A stretch of DNA of 64,000 nucleotides from Lineus longissimus (taxonomy: Eukaryota > Nemertea > Pilidiophora > Heteronemertea > Lineidae): positions 28,721,501 through 28,785,500 of the forward strand of contig NC_088308.1 of the NCBI RefSeq assembly GCF_910592395.1. The letters run 5' to 3'. The number at the start of each line of letters is the position of its first letter. The stretch's first letter is position 1. A model generated the notes under the pieces. The model did not search any database, was not told the origin of the DNA, and worked only from the letters and a program-made list of their open reading frames with translations. The position numbers and the translations under genes were made by a program. Of this stretch, positions 36,044 through 45,675 are shown in pieces.

Positions 36044-37975
36044 TTGAAAGTGTTAACGGTCGCGTCGGAAGGAATCTCAAAATACATGGCCTTCAACACT
36101 GGCAGAGGGGAATGAAACATATATCAGGCAGTACCTTTCACGTGTTTCCAAAACAATGCACTGCAAACCCACTATGTGATTGGTCAGAGACTTATCACCA
36201 AAAAAGCTACAAAAAGATGTATCAGGATTTTATAATATATTATTGTCCTAAATTCTTCCTGCAACAAGAGGTCAACTTAATTACATTTTATACAAAATAT
36301 ATATTAAAAGCAATAACAATTGGTTTTGCACAAAAAAGACAAGAGCTTTCACTAATACGTGGTGCAAAGAAACACATATTTTATCCAATTTTCTCATGAT
36401 TATTTGGTCTAGCGACTTTCTTGACTAAATTACTGAACAAAAATCAGTCTCCTTTCTATTAGTAACAAGCAGAGTTGAATAATCAGCCGACTGGATAACC
36501 AAAAGTTGTCAACATCAGTCAAACAAAAAGACCTGACGCTAGTTTCCTGGATGACAATATTTCACCAGGGCGTAGCCCCTTCCCCGTCCCAGTTCTTACT
36601 TGGTATACAGAGCTGGAGCCTCCAACCCATAGGCACCTTTAAAAACGACCCGTACCCGATCCAATATATACTAAAAATCACTCTGAAACTCTTCACACAA
36701 GCTCTTCATTGCTGCCTCTTGCTCTCAGTTTGACCCCTCAAATCAAAAATGCTATATATTGTCTTCACTGATTTGGAAAATCTAACTACAAGCACAATCA
36801 CAAATCTAGATTTCAACACAGGTAATATCTCAAATGAATCAAACTGATTAGTTGTCATTTAACAAACAGAAAACTATTCCAGAACATGAACCGGGATAGC
36901 GGTAATCACCACCAGATTAAGATTATCTGAACACACAACTGACAGGATAGTTTAAAGTTAAACTGAAAATATCAACGAGATAGTTGACAGTTCATTTTTC
37001 TAACTTTCTCTAAACGTTCCTAACATATAATGTCATGTAAGTACCCAAGTGAATAAAGGGCAGGTGCTTCTAGCAGTGTGACACTTTAAGAGAGAATTGG
37101 CTAACACTCTCATTGAGACAATTCCAGATCAATTGTCAAAATAAAAAAAGCATGCCTCAACAAACCTAGTGTTTAGTAGACATTTCAAGTACACTTGACA
37201 TTTCTCTACATGTAGTAATCAAAGTCTCCACCATCAATCTATGAGCCCTGATTTAGCATGCACATTTAGTTGGGTTGTGCAAGGCAGTTTTAGTTCAATA
37301 AGGGGTACAGCTGAGGTCATATACATTGAACTCTCAACAAAGCTTAACAATAATCACGAAATCTTCAACGGTTAGTTCTGCATGATTCAGGCTCAACAAA
37401 ATGGTTTGATTTAATAATTGGCTAGCACCTACAAATGGTTACACATAACCAGGCAGTAAAAATACATGTGCAATCAAACTCGGACTTGGTGATCAACTCA
37501 CTCATGAAACTCTCCCACATCACAAAGAATGAAAACACAATAAGTTTGGCCGCAGGCAGGAGACACGCGATATTGAAATTGAGGACATCTTAAGCAAAAC
37601 TAGGAGTCTTGTCTGACGGGGAGCTTTGGCAAAACGTTTAACACATATTTGGCTTAAACTCTGATCAAATCGATTTGACTCACAGTGATGAATAGAGCAT
37701 CAAATACTTGTTAGAGAGGTGGCAGTATCAATAACATAGCAGGGCCGAAGTGGACATGTCATCACTTTTTCAAGGCTTGCGTTGAGAATACACATTCACA
37801 GCTGCAACAACTGATCCATAAACAGATGGATGGAGATCTTTGCCCAGCCCTTCACACTGCTATTCCCTTCATGCCTCTGATAATGCTACCTCACTGTCTT
37901 CTCATAGTGCTCAACTGATTATCAACAGCAGCCCATTGACTGAGCTGGCCTACAAGAGATCATAGAAGTCATGGA
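36044..37975. other. 3' flank of the carrier gene, probable 3' UTR
   Basis: About 1.9 kb downstream of the last carrier stop, AT-rich, with no other gene recognised. A clear minus-strand AATAAA close to the stop was not found, so the end of the transcript is unknown. Confidence 0.4.
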
Positions 37976-38155
37976 CTAATGTCCTCCATGGTGTTCAGCA
38001 TGGCCCGTCTCCGGGTGTGGATCCTCCTCAATCGGTGGTGCCACCACAGCTGGTGCCTGCCGTGGCATGTAGCCGAGGTTCAGGCGGATTTGTTCAAAGA
38101 AGACGAACGTTAAGATGGTTTGTGGTGCAAGGCGCACGAATGCCGGAATAAAACC
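37976..38155 (-). CDS. Carrier alternative terminal exon D (most distal)
   Basis: After acceptor cattttag the exon reads GFIPAFVRLAPQTILTFVFF, then EQIRLNLGYM, followed by a longer Pro/His-rich tail (APPIEEDPHPETGHAEHHGGH-like, about 29 residues) before TAG. It gives a 315-residue carrier. The helix is the most canonical of the four. The long histidine- and acid-rich tail is absent from the other three exons and from vertebrate SLC25A10. Confidence 0.88.
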   Translation of the reverse strand, partial: GFIPAFVRLAPQTILTFVFFEQIRLNLGYMPRQAPAVVAPPIEEDPHPETGHAEHHGGH

Positions 38156-41100
38156 CTAAAATGGAGGAAAACAGACATTAGTGATATGTTCATGAGTTAG
38201 AAATGATCATCATTATTACATGTTAAAATCAATCTTTACAAGCTTTTTCGAAAAAGGCTCACTATGGACGTCACGATGCATGCAGTTCTGACGTTGACGG
38301 TCTTTATTTCAAGCACACGACATCAATCTTGTAATGAAACCCGTGACAGTTGAGAATAAGCAATACTTCTTGAAATTAAGGCTTCCGACTTGCTAAAACT
38401 GCTATACTGGTTACAGCAAAGTTCTACCTAGAAATTTAGCCACATTAGTCAAAGCATTATACCCCACCCAGTAGTGGCACAAATCTACTGGAGGCACTCT
38501 GAAGAACTAAACAATGTGAACCAATCTGCAACAACACACAGGTTTAATCCATCACCAGCACACACACCACAGCCCCCGGAGGATGCATGCCTTGACCCTG
38601 TAACTAACTCTCAAGTTACTTCAGGCATTAACACGGCTGAAGGGTCATGTCATAAGCCACAATATCAATAGAGCAGAATGGATTGGTTAAAGTTCACCAT
38701 ACATGTATGCTTCTATAGCAAAAAGTGAATGAGAGATATCGGTTCAATTTAATCAGGAGATTCATGTTTAAAAACCAATGCCATCCATCACACATGTTGA
38801 ATACATCTGGTGACTTTGGCATCCATACACACGCATTGTTTACATGCTCAGTAAAATTGATCCATGAGGAGATTTTAAACACTTAATTTTTAGTACCGAT
38901 AAATGAAATCAAACAAACACAAAACGTGACTGATGATAGAATTGGTATTAGAAGTTACTTGTAGTCTTAGAATTGTCCAGATTCAGAAATATTCAAGATG
39001 CATTAGGCAGGAGTAGCATGTCAATATTGATATAGGCCTATCTACAGGTTCTGTGCAAAGCAGAAAAGGCAGGTGTGTATAGGTCAGGTCAGGATAGGTC
39101 ACATCTAGGCAATGATCAAGAGTGGTCAATTACATGTTTCATAAGCTATAACTATCCACTATTGCTCTTCACCCTCAGGTTTCATGTAACCAAAATTCAT
39201 ACGCATTTGCTCAAGGAAAATGAAAGTGCAGATAGTGTGAGGGCCTAGTCGCACAAACGCAGGTAGAAAACCCTGAAAATGGACATGAGAGAAAATGTAA
39301 AAAGGGGCTTTAGGGATTACACTCAACAACCCACAGAAAACTATTCATAAATCTGTATGGAAGGATTAGGATTCGAGTCGGGCCAGCACCTGGTGGTTAA
39401 GGTGAATATTCAAAAGAAAGAAGTCTAAATTACATGAAGACATGACTTCCATTTGTTACTGAGAGTCTTCAATGTAACCAAACTTCATACGAATTTGTTC
39501 AAAGAATACAAATATGAGAATAGTTTGGGGGCACAAGCGCACAGAAGCTGGAACAACACCCTGAAAGTGGACAAAAGAGAAACGAATCAAAAATGCAAAG
39601 TTGGTGACAGATTAGCAGGTTGGTAATGCTAGCAAGTAAAGTAAAGAGGAAACACCTAACACACTAAACTGAACAGAAAAAGGTTAGCTTCACAGGTGAA
39701 TGCCAATGAAACAAGGCTCTCATATTGACTTATTTTGGTAGTTTCTGTCCCCACTGATTAACATTCTGAAGTAACTATTGCTGTTAACATGGTAAAGTTG
39801 TGATTGAGAAAACCCCAGTCAGCTAATAATGAAAAGAAAGTTAGTGAGTGATGACTTTATCAATTTGCAACTAAAAATACCAGTGCAATGATTAATTATG
39901 TACTGAAAATGTAACCCATAGGGTTAGAGTTAGAGGGCATCGCCCATACACGTAGAGCTATAAAGTCATGCTACATTCCCAAGATGCAGCGGCAGACAGA
40001 CACATGAACAACACCTGTACTGTCGGTGTCAACACATACTAAAGTATACTTTGTTTTACAGCCAGTAGCAGAGTTTCTAAGAAAGTAGGTCCACTAGTTT
40101 GCAAGACAAACAAGTGCTATCTCACTCATGGAGAGTGAAATTGCCAAATGCTATCCTACCACTAATACAGAGGCTAGCAAGATGAGGGGGCAGACTTAAA
40201 ATATATCCCTTTAGATGACACAGCAAGTTGAGAACATTGACATGTTTGAGCAAGTCAGGTGCAGGCCAGTAACACATACTGCCCTCACTTAGCCAAGTTT
40301 CTAACACATGACTGTTAGATCAAAATGCTCAGAGCAACTGTGCCTCCCTGCATTCCCTTCCCATCAAGCCTTGTACTTTCAGATTAGTGATTTAGTTTGT
40401 TATTGTTAAACTTGAGGGAGTTAGTGCTTGAAAACAATGAGCAACAGAACTTTTACTAATCTGGCAACAAATTGAATATGCACCTCAATACCACATCTAT
40501 CATCAAGAGTGGGCCGTGATGCATGATATTTCTATGTAACCAAAACTCAGTCGCATTTGTTCGAGTAGGAGAAATAGACATATCGTATGCGGAGTAAGTC
40601 GTGCAAAAGCCGGTGAGAAACCCTGAAACGAAGCACGGAGCATTCAACAACTTGAACACATAAACACCGATTCTTAAACACATTCACTACAAGTCTTCAT
40701 TTTTGGGACATCAAGGCTGGGCTGTGCCAGACAAATTTGATTCCAATTAAAATTAATTGCTAGGTCTATGTCCTGAACCCGACCTAAGGCCACACAGAAC
40801 AATTGCACTGCCACTGAGGGTTTGTAGACCAAGGTCAGGATATTAGCCTTGTACAAGTCGGTAGTTGGACTAATTCCAGTTTCAACTTAGTAAAGTGACC
40901 AGCATTTAGCCAAGTCAAACTTGCGATGTATGCAAGAGCCTGAGGTCTAACTGGTTAGCATGATTCATTTCAGTGAAAGCAGGAACTGAAAAAAAGACAC
41001 TCATAAAAGCAACATGTGACTATGCCAAGTGCTCATCCTGCCCCAGCAAGTCCTAAACTACAACCAATGAAAGTAGTACTTCCAGAGGGTGTGCCAGCTA

Positions 41101-44100
41101 TAAGGCTTGTAGATCAAGATGGCCAGATCGCTAAAAGCATCACTTTGGATGCCATGCCAAGCTCTTTAAAACGCTAACAACAGATGAAGCTGGTAATGAA
41201 TGCATAAGAAAAAACCCTAGAAAATGACACATCCAGCAACACAAGCAGAAAAAAATCCGAATCAGACAACACCAGATGACCATAACCCCCACTAGCTGCT
41301 CTTGTGTCAGAAACTAAAGACATATTTCAACCCATTACATGCAATGTAAAAAATATCATATTTAGTTGCAACTGGTTTCGCTGAAGTCATGCATACCAGG
41401 CCTTCTTACTTTGGATAACAACGCCGGTAGGTCTCAGTGTATACTTTGAAATCACTTTTGCCAGTTTGTCCAAATCTTATTCTTAACTTTACTGAAGTAC
41501 GAGGAGAGCTCAGCCACATACAATGGCCAAAGACCAAGAAAAAAACCACGACATTTTCTTCTTTTGTGAATGGTGTAGGTTATGCACAGCAACTCATTCT
41601 ACAATTAGTGGACATGAATTATAAGACTACGACTACAGCTGTACTTTATTCAAGCAACACGACGTGAAAACACTAGTTAGGCCAGCTCTGCCAAAGCAAT
41701 CTTGTCAACACACAGCTCTATAAACAAAGGACACTTCACAGATTCAACTGGACAAATGGTGAGCATAGGTGATAATAGCTGGTTATTCTCAAACTGTTGA
41801 TATCATACCTTATAGAATCCGAGCGGACCAACTTTAAGGATATCCATGGCACAATGAAGAAGATTCTAAAAAGAAGTGTTACACTTTATACAAGGAAGAC
41901 ATCAACAATCACATTATGCAATGTCCAGCTGCAGTTCACATGTATGGGTGAATACATACATGAACATGGACTGATTCTGAAACAACCAAGAAATTACTTT
42001 TTCACAAAAAGCTGTTTTTTGAGATGAGGTCCACGATAATACTGTATGCCATGAAGGCTTTACTTAGACCAATACCTCATCACTTACAAAATGGCTGATT
42101 TAAGATACAAGCACTGCACCAATGCACTTACTTTGTACTGTCCAGCTTCAGCATTCATCATTCTTGTTTTCATTACATCTAAAGGTTGTGTCATAGCTGT
42201 TGCTATAGCTCCCTGGAACACAAAGAACAGAAATATGCACTTTGAAACTTCATGCCAGTATGAGCGTAACGGTATTAAGTTTTTGATGTAATTTTGATAT
42301 CAACTACGATAATGACCAAACGTCTGAACATAAATAGACTAGATCTCTTAATCAGAATCGGGCCATATCGTTTAGAAGGACACGGGAAAAGTCCAACCAA
42401 AGGCCTAGATTTTATGTAATACTAAGTACATACTATTTAAATGAGAGATTGATTGTACCCAATTATTTTGCTGCTGATAGGGGTTAATATCTATTATGTA
42501 TCGCACATGTTATCAGCAGTATGTATCAGTTGATTATGACAAATTCAACAGCTGTTAATATATTACTGTCCACTATTCAAAATGAAAGGTTATATATTAA
42601 TGTGAAACAACCACTGGATAAACCAGCTGACATGTAGGTCATAAATATTCATGAAGCCCTAGCTGCATATCTCAGCAGTCACCGATCAAAATCATTGAGT
42701 ACATGTTTTAACACCAAAAATAGACTCTGATTCACCCAAACATAGAGCCAAGATAGATCTAGACAATCACAGCAGTTACATGTACTCACAGCAGTTAGAC
42801 TTGATGTGAAATGAGTAATGATGTTGTCTTTGAAATAGCCACTAGCAAGAAGACCTTGTTTTACTTGATCATAAAAGGCAAGCTGAAAGCAGATGAAAAT
42901 GTGGTTAATCAATTTAACTTGGCAGAAACATAAATCGCTGAAAGAGTTCAGGGAGCAGCACACTTTCTCTTTTTGCCCTGCCTTTTCCACAAGTGGCCAA
43001 TGCATTGCCACTTAAGAGTGCTGCACCCACCCTTCTTCAGTCTGAGCCCTTTTCAGATTCTAGCTGGAACACTAGGCATTTTGAATATGATAATGATTAC
43101 TGAATGGTATTGAATTAGGAGAATAAGTCTCCACCTACCTGTCCTATCGTCATTAGGATAGCCCTACTCGTAGCGGTGACACACCCAGACATCAACCGCC
43201 TTGGTCCCTCTTCCCGGAACACCCTGTATAATCCATCTACAGCATGCTTGTAACTGAAACATGGATATTATAGTATCACTACTAATATTAGCAGCCAGTT
43301 CACTCACAATCGTTAAAACATTCAATTTCAAAACACACAGAGAGACAGTTTAAAGAGATGGGTTACTTTTTTCAAGCAGTTAAGTCTTCAAGGTGAACTC
43401 TATGCATGGTCATGGTATACTTACTTTCGTCTCTGTTCTTTGGGGATTTTCATATCATTTTGCATTCTGAAAATAAACAACCATGAAGATTATAATGTAT
43501 TCAGCTAAATACACATTTATTTGTAACTTAGAAAACACTATTTGTTCAGAAGCAATTATAATGCTCTTGCTTACCGGACATTGACCATATCAGCAGGTGT
43601 GCCAACAACTCCACCACACCCTCCAGCAAATCCAGCCAGAGCCACCTTCTGTAAAAAAGGCATCGATTCTCCTGGAACTGTGGTGTTTTTCTTCACAGTT
43701 TCATATATGGCAAACCTAGTTAGGGAATAGGTCAACTGGAAAAGAGAAGAGGAAGGGGTACTGGTGAAGAACTTAACCTTAATCATGAAGTCATTGTCTT
43801 CCTTACAATTTTGCTTGCTCAGTAAGGAGCTCTGAAACTTGATATGAATAATACAATACAAAAAAATCAATTTCAAATAACATAAGTAATGAAATGTCAG
43901 AGTCTTTACACAATACATGTAAGCCAACATACCTGCCTCATGACTGATGCTGTGAGTCCATTGTAAAGACCGGTTATTCCTTCATTCTTCACAACAATAA
44001 CTCCCATTTGAAACAAACCAATGGTGGCCTTCTGCTGGGTCTGAAGGTGAACCTGAAGAGGAACAAAGATTAGGCTTTATCAACCAGGATCAACCTGCAT

Positions 44101-44595
44101 CATTAAAAACAACTACACGAAAAATTTATGCTGGTCAGGTTGATATTAATGATACGCCCAATGGTCAAATATGTCAGACTCTGGCGATGGCATCAGGCTC
44201 TCAGGTTGTAGTGTAGCTAGAGGCATTGTCTGGTGTGACCGTGTAGCTAATATGTTGTAGGATAGTAGGCTCAACTCGCGTTAAGTGGCAAAAGGGGTTT
44301 TGTTTTCCCCGACCTCTGCAGCATATGCCAGGCAGGGCAGATGAGTAATCTGTGTTGATCTCGGCATCTGATTTCCAATGCATTTGCGATCGATTACGCA
44401 CTGCTCAGCGTGCACTGTCAGCTTCTATATTTGGACACAGGACTGTTGCCGTTTCTACAGCCTTACACTAGGCCTACAGGTCAACCTCCAACTCACCTTG
44501 AGCAAGTCAAGTGGATGAGTGCAACATGCCGCCATCGCACTTGCTATTCCACCAAAATACCACCGCCCCACACGCTTTGTCTTATCGACAGACAT
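37976..44595 (-). CDS. Mitochondrial dicarboxylate carrier with alternative last exons
   Basis: Constant exons in transcript order: 44595-44497, 44052-43933, 43735-43575, 43466-43425, 43253-43139, 42882-42790, 42212-42132, 41865-41809, followed by one of four terminal exons. With the most distal (38155-37976) the protein is 315 residues; the human one is about 287. The gene encodes an inner-membrane antiporter exchanging malate or succinate for phosphate. Three mitochondrial-carrier repeats are visible, with signatures PLDLLK in exon 1, PADMVNVR in exon 3-4 and PLDVMKTR in exon 7. QLTYSLTRFAIYETV in exon 2-3 and LAFYDQVK in exon 6 are characteristic of SLC25A10 and not of the oxoglutarate or uncoupling carriers. 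All donors and acceptors are GT-AG and all phases agree. It is divergent from ANKRD54 with about 1.08 kb between start codons. Confidence 0.95.
39159..39272 (-). CDS. Carrier alternative terminal exon C
   Basis: After acceptor attttcag the exon reads GFLPAFVRLGPHTICTFIFL, then EQMRMNFGYM and tail KPEGEEQ before TAG, giving a 293-residue carrier. It lies only 184 bp downstream of the exon B stop and shares its closest similarity with exon A. Confidence 0.85.
   Translation of the reverse strand, partial: GFLPAFVRLGPHTICTFIFLEQMRMNFGYMKPEGEEQ
39456..39560 (-). CDS. Carrier alternative terminal exon B
   Basis: After acceptor actttcag the exon reads GVVPASVRLCPQTILIFVFF, then EQIRMKFGYI and tail EDSQ before TAA, giving a 290-residue carrier. 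It is closest to exon D (both have PQTIL and FFEQIR). Two changes in otherwise conserved positions, S at PAS and C at LCP, could affect helix packing. Confidence 0.85.
   Translation of the reverse strand, partial: GVVPASVRLCPQTILIFVFFEQIRMKFGYIEDSQ
40503..40622 (-). CDS. Carrier alternative terminal exon A (nearest exon 8)
   Basis: After acceptor cgtttcag the exon reads GFSPAFARLTPHTICLFLLL, then EQMRLSFGYI and a unique tail EISCITAHS before TGA. It would give a 295-residue carrier. It encodes the distal half of the third carrier repeat, including TM6, and enters in phase 0 like exons B-D. It is closest to exon C (both have PHTIC and EQMR). Confidence 0.85.
   Translation of the reverse strand, partial: GFSPAFARLTPHTICLFLLLEQMRLSFGYIEISCITAHS
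41130..41214 (-). pseudogene. Possible decayed fifth terminal exon
   Basis: A cattttctag acceptor followed by GGTTTTTTCTTATGCATTC aligns with the start of exons C and D (cattttag GGTTTTATTCCGGCATTC). The frame then diverges and stops after 16 codons without the LEQ motif. This may be a dead copy or chance similarity. Confidence 0.25.
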
Positions 44596-44714
44596 TCTCA
44601 AATAGCTTGGGATTCAAAAGAAGCCTAACGACATTCAATGCAAGATTCGAAAGCGAATTGACAGAGTAAAAGCTAGAAGAAAGTGGTCACTCGAAGCCGA
44701 CCAGCCTTGCATTC

Positions 44715-44723
44715 GCCATGTTG
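44715..44723 (-). promoter_or_regulatory. YY1-type element upstream of the carrier start
   Basis: AACATGGCG on the minus strand, 120 bases upstream of the carrier ATG. YY1 sites of this form lie near the start of many TATA-less housekeeping genes, so transcription probably begins close to here. Confidence 0.45.
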
Positions 44724-45002
44724 TGTTGGTGACTCTCCATTTCACTGCCGAAATCGATTTTAACCCTGTACTAGGTGTATGAATACTGTCAGTTCACTGA
44801 CAGTTCACTCTAGCAAAGATAATTTATATTTCTGCGATTTAAAAAGTAGTTTTAATTGTTTTGGTAAAATAGAGTTTTTCAATTAAAATTATGCATTTCC
44901 TGTCTTAGCAGTCCCAAACGAATACTTTCTAGTAGTTTTTAAGGTGATAAAGGCATATTTCTAGCAGTAAAATCTTATCCAGGTGATATCCATAATTTGC
45001 AC

Positions 45003-45011
45003 AAAATGGCG
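45003..45011 (+). promoter_or_regulatory. YY1-type element in the shared SLC25A10/ANKRD54 interval
   Basis: AAAATGGCG lies within acaaaatggcgaaag. It sits beside a small hairpin (gcattctcc at about 45021 with ggagaatgc at about 45054). It could serve the plus-strand ankyrin gene, but the foldback at 45070-45592 separates it from that ATG. Confidence 0.35.
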
Positions 45012-45069
45012 AAAGCATCTGCATTCTCCAAAGCAGACACCGCCTCACTGCGGCGGAGAATGCTGATCC

Positions 45070-45592
45070 TGGTATCACAGTGATATGTTATCTATGACGT
45101 CTTAGAGAGGACGATACTTGGTCGGTTTGACTCTGGAATGATAAAATTTGAGCGACTTCAACAAACAGACAGCGCATTAAAAAATTCTAAAATCTATTCT
45201 ATACCAAGTTACTTACTCTCAAATTACTCCTCATGTAGGCCTATCTATTGTTTTCTAAATCAGATTATTACAAATAGTCATTAAAAGCGTCGGATCTTAA
45301 GGGATGATATAGCTTTTCGCATTTCGTCACATCAGTGGTACTCGTTGGGTGGTTGGGTTTTTCGTGCGATATTAATGACTAATTATAATCCGATTTGGAG
45401 TACAATAGATACATGAGAAGTAATTTGAGAGTGAGAAGCTTGGTATTAAAAGAGATTTTTGATTTTTGCGTGCACCATCTCTCTGTTGAAGTCGCTCAAA
45501 TTCCACCATTCCAGAGTCAAGCCGACCAAGTTTCAACACTTTGTTACCATTCTCTCTTAGACGTCATAGATATCATATCACTGTGCTGATAT
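45070..45592. mobile_element. Foldback element, about 0.52 kb
   Basis: Left arm about 45070-45285 and right arm about 45372-45592 are reverse complements with moderate divergence. For example, gtgatatgttatctatgacg on the left matches atatctatgacgtct read from the right, and cttggtcgg..gactctggaatg and actctcaaattact are shared. The loop is about 85 bp. No open frame is conserved, so it looks like a non-autonomous foldback transposon or an inverted duplication. It lies between the divergent starts of SLC25A10 and ANKRD54. Confidence 0.8.
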
Positions 45593-45675
45593 CATCAACA
45601 GCTTTGGTCAATTTTTGGTGATTTAACACCTGAAAAGGTCATATTTCGTGAAAGTGAAGCTGCTGTGGCAGCAAT

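Noticed and set aside
41409-41500. Minus-strand frame ending LRIRFGQTG, similar to the carrier LR-x-x-FG motif
   Set aside because: No acceptor in phase and no GF-x-PAF start or TM6 sequence upstream. The match is only about seven residues.
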